A stretch of DNA of 64,000 bases from Dermatemys mawii (GCA_007922305.1 ML677385.1:7218336-7282335), one strand, 5' to 3'; shown: positions 46,011-58,435, counted from the stretch's first letter. Notes: generated from the sequence alone by a model not told the origin. Translations and numbers: made by a program.

Positions 46011-47429
46011 CAATACACCATGTAAATTACAACTGCTTGTGTCAGCCTGGCCTCTTGCAGCTTATGAGGGATTCATCGTAAGGGAGGATTAGGAAGGTTT
46101 GCCACTGCCATTCTGTTTGCATTTTCTACTGAATGGGCATACTGTGTTAAGTTACTAGAAGAGGCTGCAGGAGGGATGTGCTGAATCAATGCCTGTGCTC
46201 TGAGCTGTTCTGAGACCCAGGGTTTCATTTCAGAAAAATTCAGGAGTGGAGTGAGGGGCAAAGTTGTGTCAGCGTCTAGAACGTTATATGTGATTATATT
46301 ACAGCTTGCAAAGTCTTGGGGGTTGGGGAGTGTGAGGGGGAGAAAGTGGAGCATATAGACTTATGAACATCTGGAGTGGTGTGTGCTAAACAAGGTCTGG
46401 GGGAGGGGCAACTTCTTCCCTTGCCCCATAACAAATGATGACCCTGACTGGGACCCCCTGTTGCAAAGGAGGTTGCAGCTACAGTCTGCAGCGCAGCGTC
46501 TCCCACAGTTCTTGATGTCTGGTGTGCTCGCCTCACTTTGCAGCTTTCAGAAGTAGATCAGCGTTTTGGAGCCTCATGTGGGGTGGCCTGTTCAATAAGC
46601 CTATTCACCTCAGCTCCTGCTTGCTTCCAGTTTTGGTGCATGGTGATTTTTACAGTTGCAGCTTTCACATCTGCCTAATGGGGAGGGAGGGGCTTTTTGT
46701 CCCCCCTTCCCCCTCCTATGCCAGGGCCAGTTTTTTAGCCAGGTGTTGAACTCCCCAGAGTTTCACCTGCAGTGCCTCCCTGCTGGCTGCTCTGCACCAT
46801 CCAGATATGGAAGAACAGCTGAAAAAGCACTGAATGAGATCCAAATGGTGCTCCATCTGAGAGACTACCCTCCCAGGCTCGGCAGATGGTGAGTTATGGC
46901 CAGCCTGCATCTAGCCTTCTATCCCTAACTCTGTTAAGATCCCACAGTTCTCAGTTAGGTCCCAGGAAAGGCATGTGGGATCCTCTGCCCACTGGAGCAG
47001 CCACAACTCTGACATGGAAAAAGTAGACCAGAAGTTTATGGGCAGAGCAGGGAGGGTCTCCAAGGATGAGGAGAACCCCAGTCAGCAGACGTAGCAGGTG
47101 GGTCCTGAGGGGCCCCTGGAGAACAGAGAAGAACAGACTTGTCACAAATTCCACCCCACCAAATTCTACAGTGGGTTCTGAGCACCCTGGGAATAGAAGC
47201 AGGGCTCATAAGCACCTTCCTGCTCCTTCCCAGTTTGTCCAGGGAGGCTCTGGAAGCTTTTTCCCTCTCCCCTCCATGGGGGAATGGAACCCAGCAGGCA
47301 AGGCTCAGAAGGGCTTTATTTTCTCGACCGTCTTCCCTAATAATGGGAAAGGTGGAAATACACAGAGGAGGCCCTAAGGCCATCTGTGTGATAGGGCATA
47401 TGTCCCTACGGATCTGGGGTCCACTTTTC
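46011..47429. other. Intergenic, unassigned, perhaps partly DIRS-derived
   Basis: Contains several open frames of 60-140 codons. The frame at 47139-47561 leads directly into recognisable DIRS recombinase text at its end, so part of this stretch may be upstream DIRS sequence. I cannot name the remainder. Confidence 0.35.
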
Positions 47430-48600
47430 CCTACACAGAAACTTTACTGCATGTTTCATGAGGAGAGGGTGATGCTCAGAACTCTGGAATCGATTATCCT
47501 GAAAGTGAAGTCGTCTTTCCACATTTTTCCACTCTTTTCCCAAGAGATGGCTCTACAGTAGAACCCCAGAGTTACGAACACCTTGGGATTGGAGGTTGTT
47601 CATAACTCTGAAATGTTCATAATTCTGAATAAAACATGGTTGTTCTTTCAAAAGTTTACAACTGAACATTGACTTAATACAGCTTTGAAACTTTACTATG
47701 CAGAATGAAAATGCTACTTTCCATTTTTTTTAGTAGTTTATGTTTAACATAGTACTGTACTGTATTTGCTGCTGCTTTTTTGTTTGTTTGTTTCTGTTGC
47801 CGCCAGATTGTGTATTTCCAGTTCCAAATGTGTGTAGTTGACAGGTCAGTTTGTAACTCTGGTGTTCATAACTCGGAGGTTCTACTGTATTTTCATTCTG
47901 TCCAGTGCCACAGAATCCACTGAACAGAGGTGGCACACTTTAGTTATCAGAAGGGCTCTGAAAATGTACTACAAACATAAGAGTCCATGAGGAGATCAGG
48001 TGCCCTGTTTGTATCCTTTCATCTGAAATGCCAAGGACTCAGAGTTTGCAAGTCATCCGTTGCTAGGTGGATTAGACTATGCATTGTGGAAGTGTACAAG
48101 GCATTGGAGATTTTGGTTCCAAAAGTGTTCAGGGCACACTCCTTGATCCTTAGCAACCCTGTGGGCAGAAAGAGCTAATTCATCCACAGCAGAAATTTGT
48201 AAGGCAACCACCTGGTCAAATGCTACCATCTTTATCAGTAACTACAAGGTGGACTTTCTTTGGCAGGAAGGTGCTGTGGGATGCCCAGAAGTGATTTTGC
48301 ACTTTGAGAGAATATGGATGGGGAGGGATATTTTTCTTTTTTTTACTTTTTCTATAACCTCCCCTGTTCATTTTTCACTAGTTCCCCAGTGTCAAGAACT
48401 ATGGGAGATACTGGGCTGCGGAATGGAAAATTTCTTACTGATAATTTCCTTTCTGGTAGCAGCATCTCCCACAATTCAACCCATCCTGGCTCATGAGTCA
48501 AAGTGGAATTGTTACGACATTACCATGTTCTTTGGTCTAAAGTATATAGTTACTTTGTTATTTGCTATTAATGATGTTATGCAAATTCTACAGTTTGGGA
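47430..48600 (+). mobile_element. Second DIRS-type recombinase fragment, interrupted by a MITE
   Basis: Before the insertion: FHEERVMLRTLESIILKVKS and SFHI (about 47445-47530), matching the DIRS recombinase text FTRDKV...LPKV seen in the copy at 620-2095. After it: WHTLVIRRALKMYY (about 47930-47975), ARWIRLCIVEVYKALEILVP and KVFRAHS (48060-48145), then AEICKATTWSNATIFISNYK with the catalytic Tyr codon at 48243-48245. The Arg after AHS is lost and several frameshifts are present. Insertion of a Tigger-like MITE at 47556-47887 separates the two parts. Outer limits are approximate. Confidence 0.75.
47556..47887. mobile_element. Tigger-like MITE within the DIRS fragment
   Basis: A 332 bp element starting CAGTAGAACCCCAGAGTTAC and ending TAACTCGGAGGTTCTACTG (read with its flank GTGTTCA). 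The ends are inverted repeats. TA lies on each side (47554-47555, 47888-47889). The terminus CAGTAGAACC resembles the Tigger/pogo group, which duplicates TA. Confidence 0.85.
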
Positions 48601-50514
48601 ATAACTAATCTGGGAGGAAGCTGGAAGAGAGAGCACATGGCCAGACCATGCAGCTCCAAAACTCTGATCTGCCTGTATGTGCTGCAGAGAGAGGAGAACA
48701 ACCCAGATGTCAGAAATCTGGGGGGACACTGCTAGGAGAATAGAAATTATCTGTAAGAAATTTTACATCCTTGATTCTGCTGGCAATGGTTCTTGGTACA
48801 ACACTACTTTGTGCAGATTAATTCTATTCTCGGCAAGAATTATCTGCATGTGGGTAAATAACATGTTGGTTTAAGAGAGATACCCAAACACACACAGAGA
48901 CCATGATACCTCTGATCTTTTAGCCAAGCCTCTGACACCCATCCACGAGTCCTGCTGATGAGGATTCACGTACAGTGTCCTGGTTTTAGTCTCTCTCCTT
49001 TGTTTTCAGACATCACTCTCTGAGGGATGACTATCCTTCATGAGAAAACTGACACCTTTTAAAAAAAATTCAGAAAAAGAAAACTCCCTCCCCCAGTTTG
49101 GCACCTTTCCCTGTTCTGCAGAAGCCTGCTCTAAATCCTGATGTTGTCTGGACCTGGGCTCCCAGGTCTTGGCTGGAATCTATCTCCTTTTATACTGTTA
49201 GCCTGAACTGTCTTTGAAGGCTACATGCCAGCAGGATCCCACCCCCTTACAGTGTTGAAGAGAGAGTGTTTTACTCACATCAAATGCTTCCTTTTTGCAG
49301 TGGGAGAAGGTGAGTTCTTATTCTAGCTACTGCCAACCCACAGTGTTGCTAATTTCCATGATTTTTATCTCAAGTTTTGCAAACTTTGATATTTTTCTTA
49401 AAGTCCTAACTCTTTTAGATTAGTGATGACTGTGTAGTCTTTTTTCTGGTGAAAAAAAATTCCCTGGAACCTAACCCTCCCTATTTACATTAATTCTTGT
49501 GGGGAAATTGGACTTGTTTAACATCGTTTTGCTTAAAGTAGCATTTTTCAGGAACATAACTACAATGTTAAGCGAGGAGTTACTGTACATGAGAATTTCA
49601 GCTTTCATTTAAAAAAAACAAAGTAAAGTTTCTGGCCTTTCTGCTTATGGAGGAAAGCCTGAAAATGTCACACAAGAGTAACCTAGTACCTGAAAACCCA
49701 AGGACAAATACCTCCCAACCTCCAAAAAATACTTTTTAAAAATCTCATGCCGGGGGGGCTTGATTCATGATTTTTGAGCACTGGAGGTTGACAGCAGTGC
49801 AAACTTCTGAGCAACCAAAGCAGCTCAAGTGCAGGACATCTCAAATGGAGGTTGTGGGGAATGGATTTTTCCAGGCCTAAACTGGCAACGAGCCATCCAT
49901 CTTGTCCCACTGCTGTTACAGGAGGGGCTCTGAGCTGGTACCCATTTCCTTCTTTCTCTGGTCTACTGTTGCCAGAGAAAGAATTGGAACTAGCAGCATA
50001 TGGCCTTCCCCTCATATAGCTCCTAAAAGGGGATCTGGACTGGTAATTACTAGTGGAGGTGGGAGGAGATCTCATGGCAAGTTTCTTCCCACTGTTCCCA
50101 CACTAAAAAGGGGAGTGGTCCCAGCTTGCAAATTGCTGACTCAATGCTAGATGGCATTCCTCTCAAGTATCCCACATAGAGCAGGACATCCCACATCTGG
50201 CCCTGATTTTTAAAGTTGTCTTTTGGTCCCACATTACCATTGGAAAGTCCCCCTTTGGCACCTGGACACAACCACACCCAGTGGCAGATACCTCCACCTT
50301 GCCCCATACATGTGGTGCTGCCTCTGCCCCACTCCCTTCTAGGGTAGCATGCAGCTGAGAAAGTTTGCCAGGGACCAAGCTGGGCTGTGGGCATAGATAG
50401 ATTGGGCAGAGCCCATTTGGGGCAAATGTCTCTGACATGGGAAGCAGAGAAGTGGGTGTGCTGAGGGTCACTGACACGTGGAACAGAAACGGGGAGGGAA
50501 GACTGGGGATCTCT
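48601..50514. other. Intergenic, no firm feature
   Basis: Sequence just after the DIRS fragment (to about 48900) may be more of that element. Beyond it, short frames such as 49683-50075 (minus) have no recognised similarity. Nothing else is supported. Confidence 0.4.
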
Positions 50515-50615
50515 AATGCAAAATATGATAACTGTGGCCCTGTCTCAGCATCTGGGGCTGGACGTGATGGCCTCTCAGGGTCCCTTACATCTCTCTATTT
50601 CTAATATTCTCTGAT
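50515..50615 (+). repeat. CR1 LINE 3' end, diverged
   Basis: GGGCTGGACGTGATGGCCTC then TCAGGGTCCCTTACATCTCT, ATTTCTAATATTCTCTGAT. It aligns by eye with the CR1 end (GGACTAGATGACCTC..GGTCCCTTCCAACCC..ATTCTATGAT) but is more diverged than the copies at 17760 and 27345. Confidence 0.6.
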
Positions 50616-50929
50616 CAGAACAAATGGACCTTTTCAATAGTGGCTTTCCACAGATTGTGTGCTTTTAGCACCCAGACTCATTTAGTTTCCATTGTAATAG
50701 GGTCCAGACTATGTATAAGCTTGTATGTAATTGAAAAGTAAGTAAAACTCTGTGTTCAAGAAAACAAATGATGTCCCTCATTTCAGAGTCTGGGGACTGA
50801 GAGGCAAGCGGTGTGGGAAGGGTACCAAGCGGTAAACTGCTGCGGGTATCTCAGGGTGGGATCCTTTGTCTTGTGATGTTGCTGGAGAGAGGGAAAAGGG
50901 CTGTAACCAAATCCTTTCGGGGGTAACTA

Positions 50930-51860
50930 CTAGTCCCGTGCAGGCGGGCCGAGCTATGCCAGCGCCGGCAAGGTCAGTGTAACAGAGCCCCCCGAGCTGT
51001 CTGTCGGGGGTAGGTATTGTCTGCCCAGGACTGGGTGTATGGCGGGGGCTTTGATCGTTTCCAGGAGGGAGACCGCGAGAAGAAGAGCCAGCGACCGGGG
51101 CTGAGCGTCCATGGCTCCTTCAATCTCCACCAGAGGGAGAACCCAGAGCCGCCTGCCAACGACTCGGAGAGGGGAAGAGATTCGGCGGGAGAGGCTGGGA
51201 AGGCGGCGGGGCCCCTGGCTCCCTGCAGCCCCGCGGCGGGGGGGAGGGGGATGCTGAGCTGCGGCGGGAGGAGGAGGAGGGAGGAGTTTGCCGCCGCGGA
51301 GCCCCGAGCCCGCTCGGAGAATGTCCCTGTCCCGCTCCTCCGCCTGCCCCCAGTCTCGCCGCCTCCAGCGGGGAAGAGACGCCGCCGCGCAGCATGGGGA
51401 GCCGCGCGCTCTGCTTCGCCCTGCTGCTGGCCGCGGGCGGGCGCCTGAGCCTGGCGTACGAAGGTAGGGGAGCGGGGCGCCTCGCCCTGCTGGGGCCGGC
51501 GGCTCCCGGCCCGGCGGCGCTGCTGCTGCTGCTGCTGCTGCAGCGGGGCAGGGGCTCCGCGGTCACTCGCCTCCCTTGGCAGCAACAGCCCCTGGCCGGG
51601 CTCCCCGGAGAGGGACCTTGTGCCCCGTCCCTTTCTAGCCTCTCCTGGCCCAGCCTGAGGGCGCCCTGCTGGCCTCCGGGCGGAGTCCTCTCCCGCCCCC
51701 TCCCCCCCTTCGCCAGGTGTTAGCTTGGCCCAGCGCCCCCCTCCCCCAGCCCGCTGTGTGACTTGGGTTGGGACGGGAGCGGGAGCCCAGCGTGCCTTGA
51801 TTTCCCTGCGCGCAGCTAGACCCAGGAGCGCTCCCCTGCCGGGGCTCCTCGCGTTCATTC
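50930..51860 (+). promoter_or_regulatory. CpG island and promoter of the SRPX-like gene
   Basis: A sharp rise in GC and CpG content (for example CCGCGGCGGGGGGGAGGGGG and GGCCGGCGGCTCCCGGCCCG), while the DNA on both sides is AT-rich. It covers the exon at 51394-51463 and probably the 5' UTR. No TATA box was identified, which fits a CpG-island promoter. The transcription start cannot be placed from sequence alone. The long frame on the minus strand here (50974-51858) reflects the GC content. Confidence 0.8.
51394..51463 (+). CDS. SRPX: First coding exon, probably SRPX (signal peptide)
   Basis: ATG at 51394 opens MGSRALCFALLLAAGGRLSL, then AYE and one base, before the donor AAG|GTAGGG at 51464. 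The peptide is a clean signal sequence: short start, hydrophobic core FALLLAA and a small-residue region. Human SRPX also starts MGS and places its signal peptide in exon 1. SRPX (sushi-repeat-containing protein, X-linked) is a secreted or matrix protein with sushi domains and an HYR domain. The position about 14 kb downstream of RPGR in the same orientation agrees with the vertebrate gene order I recall. The CpG island supports a true first exon. The body of the gene is not in the window, so the name depends on synteny and a short peptide; another secreted protein is possible. Confidence 0.65.
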
Positions 51861-52958
51861 AAGCGCTGGTCCGTTGACGTGGGAGTAGCTGTGAAAATCT
51901 CTTGCACAAACTCTTGCAAACGTCTAGCTTCACCGTAGACTGTAGAGGCGTGCTGGGAATTTCTTGTTGCCCTGGCTGGCAGGCAGTGAATGTTGCAACT
52001 GCTTCCCCGCTCCTTTCTTGAAATCGAAGTCACTCCTCTTTCCAGGACTAAAGCCTCGCACAAACTCAACACTGAGAGGCAGAGTTACTAGCCTGGAAAG
52101 GCTTTCTGTATTTCCATTGAAGTCAGCCCTTTCTGAAGAAAGTACAGTCCTGGAGGCGTGGGGGAGAGATAACATATGGGTTCTCTTAGTTTGCTCTAGT
52201 AAAATGTTAAGTGATCTACACATGTTTTTACAGAAGGACAAGCCCAATGTCATCTGCTTTTTAATGACTTTTTAATATTTATTGATTTTCCATTCTTTGT
52301 GGCACTCTCTTACTGTTTGACAAATGTGTGCTATTTTATTTGGCAAACATGGATTTACTTTGTGTTTCTAATGGCAGTGAAATGAACAAAGCCTTTCTTG
52401 TTCTTTTAGCTCCCTTACATTTGTACCAGCTTCATAAAAGCTATCAGAAGAGGGCTCTTGAAATAGTGTTTGTTACATACTTGCCATACGGGAATCTGCA
52501 GGAGGTCTGCACACCTATTCTTTTTTTAATTGCTGGTTCTGAAAAAAGTGGGTTAAAAAAGGTTAAATAAAATTCTCGGTGACAGAGCTTTGGATTATTT
52601 GTTTTTAAAACATGCAATTTTTTGGTTTTAAACTCCTTAAAGAGACAGTGTCAGTGGTGGTTCCACAATGCATATTCATGTGTCAGAGGTTATCAGCCTT
52701 CCAAAATGAGGGCTACACTAACACATGAATTAAGGGACCAAAACCAGCACAACTACCCACTGCTTTGGATTTCCTGCTCTGTTGATGCAGGCTTAAAGAT
52801 ATGATACCTTGACTCATCACACCTTTTTCCTGTAAAGCTGATGGAAGACAGTTCAGGTGCACATAGAAGCCCGTGTAAGGAGCGTGGAATGGCTGTGGTA
52901 TTTTTAGATGAGGAGAAGGGCAAATGTGGGAACTCTCAGCTTCCCAGTGTTCTTAAAG

Positions 52959-53538
52959 CAGAGGTGGGCAAATTACAGCCCGCAGGTCCGTCCTGCCCAG
53001 CCCCTGAGCTCCCATTTGGGGCGGCTAGTCCCCTCCCCTGCTGTCCCTCCTCCCCCGCAGCCTCAGCGCAACGCGCCGACAGCGCTCTGGGTGGGTGAAG
53101 CTGGCTCTGGCCAGGCAGCATGGCTGCGAGCAGTGGCATGGTAAGGGGGTGGGTGAGTTGGAAAAGGGGCAGTGGTCCCAGGGGGCAGACAGGGAGTGGT
53201 TGGATGAGGTGGAGGTTTGGGGGGGGCGGTCAGGGGAACAGGGGGGTTTGAATAGGCTTGGAAGTCCCAGAGGGTCTATCTGGGGAGCATGTTGGAGGGT
53301 GGGGGCAGTCAGGAGACAGGGAGCAGGGAGTTGATGGGGTGGGGGGGTCTCAGGAGGAGGTGGTCTGGGGACAAAAAGCAGTGGGGTTGGATGGGTTGGG
53401 GATTTTGAGGGGGACAGTCACAGGCGGGAAGTGGGAGGGGACAGACTGTTTGAGGAGGCACAGCCTTCCCTACGCGGCCCTCCATACAGTTTTGCAACCC
53501 CAGTGTGGCCCCTGGGGCAAAATGTTTGCCCATCCATG
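52959..53538. mobile_element. hAT-type MITE, complete
   Basis: A 580 bp element starting CAGAGGTGGGCAAATTAC and ending GTTTGCCCATCCATG, inverted repeats with few mismatches. Perfect 8 bp duplications TCTTAAAG flank it (52951-52958, 53539-53546). The interior is G-rich on the + strand (a degenerate GGGG-rich repeat at about 53140-53440). The perfect duplication suggests a fairly recent insertion compared with the other hAT MITEs in the window. Confidence 0.93.
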
Positions 53539-56525
53539 TCTTAAAGGATCGCAATACTTAATATAGGGTTACTGAGGATTTCTTCATCTAACTTCCCTTC
53601 CCAATATCCCACACAAAGAGGGTTAATCTTAGTTTACATTTTCAAGGACAAAAAGTTTGCACGGTGATGTAGTTTTGCTTTTTTAGTGGTTTACAGTAGG
53701 TTGCTTTTGTTTGTTTTGGTTAATTAATTTAATTAGAAGTTAATTAACTAGAAGTATTTTAGAATAATCTTGTGAAGTGCCACAACTGGACCATAAATAG
53801 GTATGTTACAGCCATCATGCCCCTAAAAACCAGTAGTGCATTTATTCCAGTGCTGTTATTCTCAAGTATCACATGTGTTTTATCAAGTTTTGAGCTGGAA
53901 ATTTGGGTTCATTCCCAAGACAAAAGGAAATCAGGGTCTGTAGCTGTCTGCTCCTTCAAAACAGCTATCTTGCCAAATTAAGGTATGTCAAAATGGCAAC
54001 AGTGTAAACTGACCTACAGTAACAGCTTAACACAGATCTACCCGTCTGAAATTAATGCACAAAAACAAAGCTGTTCAAAACTAATAGGTATTTGTCAATT
54101 CAGCTAAGCACCTATTTTTCTAGGACTCATAGAAGATAGAAGCAGTAAACAGGTAAATGTGATTCATAATGCAATCCAGGAATCTATAACTGTAGAACCT
54201 CTGCTCATTAGTGATATAAATTGATTTTTTAATACAGGAGCTTTCTTTGCTTGAACAATAATCCTGATCTTTGGGGATCGTAAAGTTGGATATGTGACTA
54301 TTATAATGAGTTGAAGTTTGCCTGTTTTTGTTGGCATGTTTCAGTTAATTTCCTTCCAACACAAAGATGCTGGAACACAAATATGCATTGTTTCTGTAAT
54401 AAACACTAAGGTATTAAAAACATCAAGTGCTAATTCAGTGAAGTCAATAGAAATACCTGCGCCTCATTTCTGTGAAAGTTGCTGCTGCCAGACCCTGTTT
54501 CTTTGCTTGGGTGGACAATTGAGTGCCTTACATTGCAGGTCATGTTGATGCTATTCTTTATCTTGTCTGCATGAAAATGCTAATATCCAGTGTTTGGCTT
54601 TTTTCCTAATAGCCCCGTGTCACTACTGCTCTGTGACCTGTCTCTGCTTACCGAGTCTTCAGAAATCCAAGTCTTTGCCCATAATCTTTGAGTTGACCAC
54701 ACAATGGCGTACTTGTTTCAGCTTTCATTACATTTGAAAATCCAGTTTTCCTTTTACCTAGTGGCAAAGACTCTGAGGCAGTGAAAATCAGCAGCAACTG
54801 TATAGATAAATCTACTGTATAGTTAAAAGATTACACATTCTATTGGTCTTATCATTTAATGTAATAAAATTGTTTTCTTCTCAAATATTTCTTTTCAGTC
54901 AATATAAAATCTACTGTAATTGTAAATAAGTGTTTGTTTTCTTTTCTCCCCTGGAGTTACTTTAATCTAGAATTGTCAGCTGTTAAATATGAGGCAACTT
55001 TGAATAGACAAGGATAGGCTTTTAAATGATGAATTAAAAAAATCTCATTGGTGTCAATGTTATCTTAAATACAAACAAATCATACTGTACATCCATTTTA
55101 ACTGTCATAGTCAAAGAATTTGGTAATTGGTCATTTCTGCTGATAAAGAAAAGCACTCTGTGTTGGATCCAGGCAGAACTTCTGTTATTTCAATAATAAT
55201 TTGTTACCTAAACATGGAAAATAGTTTGTTTTGGCTACTGCTCTTGAAGTGAGACAGTTCAGCTTGCCAACTCATTAGCAATGCTGTGTTTCTGGGCCCT
55301 ATATTCTGAATTCAACAGTATATAGTATTCAGAAGCAGTGTTCGCCTTTTGGGGGCCCTGAGCAGGAATATTTTGGGCCTTCCCACGACACATACTAAAA
55401 AAGAGAGTGGGGGAGAGGGATGACCCTTGAGCTGCTCAGGGCTCTAAGCAATTGCCTGGTTTGCTTATGCCGAGCGCTGGCTCTGACAGTATTCTACACA
55501 TGAAGCTCCAAATACTTTAATCTAGACATTGTGAAAAGAAGTCTCTGAATAGCAGTTGATGGTTCTGATAGTGTACAGTAAAAACTACTCAGGTCAAGAT
55601 TACTTGAACCTTGTTTGTGAATATCCCATAGAATTATCCATACTCCTGTATTTTCCTATACTTTGCTAATCACCAAAACGATTATGCTTAGCTTTAGAAT
55701 ACCTAGATGCCTTGTAACAGGTTCAAATCCCAGCAGGTTAACTCAGTCCTTTGTCTTTTGGAGGTGGTTACATTCAGGTCCTTGCAGTTGTACTGCAGTG
55801 AAGTCTTTCTGATGAAGTTTTAAATACAGGAATCTTTCTGCTCTTTATTTAAAGGTGCCAGCACTTCTTTGGGTATTTGGCCAAAATCTTCTCTCCGCGG
55901 ATTAGAGAGGGAAAATAATTAGTGGAACTCTTCCTTGGAGACTTCTGCTCTTTGCAGTCTCTTCCTGTGGAGGTTCCCTCCTCTGATCTTTTTCCTTAGG
56001 CAGTCATAGGCTTTAGGATAGTTCAGCAACCGGGTTAAAGTCCTGAACTGTAACCATTCTATATAGATGGTTGTACTGCTCTCATCCCATAGTATCTGAG
56101 CACCTTTCAGTAGTGCATTATTAAGCAGGGGAGGGGACAGACGTAAACAGTGCCTTGAGCGGTAAAGTGTTTCCTGTATGTATCTATTCAGCCAGTTCTT
56201 TGGGATCCTGAGAAGGAAATAATAAAACGCTGAATGAGTATATGATATTCACGAGAGGAACTGATGTGCTCTCTTCTCTATATCACATCAGTTCCAGTGA
56301 ATGGAAATGAGGAAAATCATATTTAAAATAAAATTCGTAGTATGTAGATGCAGTTTTAAAGAAGAGATCTCAGACAGGACCAGAAAGTAAGCGACCAGCG
56401 GATGGACCATGAATCTTTTGAGTGACTGGCTTGAAAAGAAAGATAAGAAAACAATTTAAGAAGTGTATCAAATATTGAAAACAAAGCAGTCAAAAACTTT
56501 TAAAAGTAGATTATTTTGAGGAAGG

Positions 56526-56557
56526 CTATATATATATATGTGTGTGTGTGTGTGTAT
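56526..56557. repeat. TA/TG microsatellite
   Basis: TATATATATATA followed by about eight TG units, ending in TATACATATG. Confidence 0.9.
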
Positions 56558-56689
56558 ACATATGTACACTTATACACTCACATGATATTTCTCAACCTCC
56601 TAATTTTGTTGCTTTTTAAAAAACAATAGCAGTTTTCAAATACTATTACTATTTGTGTTACAGTGATCCCTAGAAGCCCCAGTTGCTGT

Positions 56690-56875
56690 ACATGTATACA
56701 GACAGTTTCTGCCTGAAGAGTTTTCAATCTAAACAGACAAAGGATGAGAGAGAAAACTAAAGCAGAGATGTAAAGTGACTTGCTCAAGGTCATGCAGCAG
56801 GCTTCTGGCAAAATTAGAATTAGAACCTAGCCCTATCTCCTGATTCTCAGTCTACTGGCCCATGCTGTAGAGCAA
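56690..56875 (-). mobile_element. MIR-like SINE, antisense
   Basis: GTAAAGTGACTTGCTCAAGG, then TCATGCAGCAGG and TTAGAACCTAGCCCTATCTC with CCATGCTGTAGAGCAA at the end, the antisense of the MIR core and tRNA-like head. Older and more diverged than the neighbouring copy. Confidence 0.7.
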
Positions 56876-56924
56876 TTCTGGGAATGCCTATTATCATATG
56901 GAATTAGTCCACTGAATAAGACAT

Positions 56925-57110
56925 TGAGATGGGAGTGTGGAGCCCTGGTTTCTACTTCCAGCCATGTCGTTTATTCAGTGTGCAACCTTGGGCAAGTCAC
57001 TTAGCCTCCATCTGCTTCAGTTTCCCCATCTGTAAAAAGGAATAGAAATAATAACTAGTTCTGTAAAAGTGCTTTGAGATTAATAAATAAAAAGTGCTAT
57101 ATAGGTGAAA
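56925..57110 (+). mobile_element. MIR-type SINE
   Basis: GTGCAACCTTGGGCAAGTCA, then CTTAGCCTCCATCTGCTTCA and GTTTCCCCATCTGTAAAAAG, a clear MIR core, with AAGTGCTTTGAGATTAATAA and AAAGTGCTATATAGGTG at the 3' side. Sense orientation relative to the + strand. Confidence 0.93.
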
Positions 57111-57931
57111 AGTATAATTTATGTTTCAGGCACATTTAGATACTAGAGTAGAGTGCATTACTGGAGCTAGACATGGACTTCGGCAGCATTTCAGGCATCT
57201 TTTACAGACAGCTTTTACAGACTTTGGATATCTATGTGAAAGCCATTCAAACAATGTCTTATACGTTCTTTTACATGGATGTGCTTGAAGTCTAACCGAT
57301 GACACTGGATGTCTTGCTTGAATATTTCCAAGTTAAAAATAAAAAATCGCTTGAGACTGGATTATTGCAGAGATGATTCATTAATAATTCCTTAATATGG
57401 CATCAGCATCTAGCTTTGATGCCATCTATGAAGGTGATGAAGACTGTTATACAGAGCTGTGACAGCATCTGGGGCAAAGCATACTAGGTAGCCTCGAACA
57501 TGTGTTTGCTGTTTTGGGTTTTGAACTGGACCTTGTCAGTCTCTGAATTACTATATTTTGCCAGGAATGAAATGTTGGAAAGTTCTGAGAAATCATCTTT
57601 TAATCAAGGCATTGGCTTTTTTCTTTTTTTTTTTTTTTTAAGTTCAGTAAATTAAAAGGTTAGTCCATACAGTGTTGCTGGCTGGCAGTGAACACTCTTC
57701 CACAGTTTCTAGCTATTAATTATATTTAAAGGTGCACCATAAAAGCTGTTCAGACTAAAAAATTATGTTGCAGGACCTTAAAAATGGTTCCAGATTATAT
57801 GTTTCAACTTCCATGATTCTGATCTTTGCTGTAACTTGAAATAACTGCTGATAAACTCCAGTTTTCCTGGAGCTTTAAATAACCTAAACTTCTGATGTAT
57901 TGTTTTTTTGTTGTATGAAGAGTGATATGTT

Positions 57932-58435
57932 ATGTTTGCCATCTGGGAAGTTCCTCAAGTCTCCACTGGATTCTCTCCCTTTGAGCTGTTGTATGGGCAC
58001 CACCCCCGGGGCATACTAGATATAGCTAGGGAAATTTGGGAAGAGGAGCCTAATACAGGGAAAAATATAGTTGAGCATGTATTACAAATGAAAGACCGTA
58101 TAACCCAAGTCACCCCTATAGTGCGGGAGCACCTGGAGAAGGCTCAGAAAGCCCAACAAACTCACTACAACCACCAAGCAAAGGTTCGGCAGTTCCAGCC
58201 CAGAGACTGAGTAATGGTGTTACTATCCACAGCAGAGAGTAAACTCTTGCCCCAGTGGCAGGGGCCCTATGAAATAGTAGAATCTATAGGAGAGGTAAAT
58301 TACAAGGTGAGATAACCAGGACGTCGAAAACTAGAGCAGATATACCACATCAACCTTCTAAAACCCTGGCGTACCCAAGAAGCGTGTGTAGTTGCTCACA
58401 AGGACCCATTGCAGGAGAACAAGAACCCGAGCAGG
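57932..58435 (+). pseudogene. Integrase C-terminal part of the gypsy element
   Basis: FSPFELLYGHHPRGILD at about residue 15 is the typical end of the gypsy integrase core. Then come a charged helix region (REHLEKAQKAQQTHYN) and, after an in-frame stop at 58208-58210, the GPY/F module with GPY coded at 58262-58270 and GEVNYKV after it. It ends with YHINLLKPW near 58350, the usual end of this domain. The catalytic DDE residues lie in the missing 5' part. Further stops follow before the reverse transcriptase frame. Confidence 0.85.

Noticed and set aside
50974..51858. Minus-strand frame of 294 codons in the CpG island
   Set aside because: Its composition (Arg, Gly, Pro, Ala runs) is that of antisense GC-rich DNA, with no recognisable domain. 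It overlaps a well-formed first exon on the other strand.
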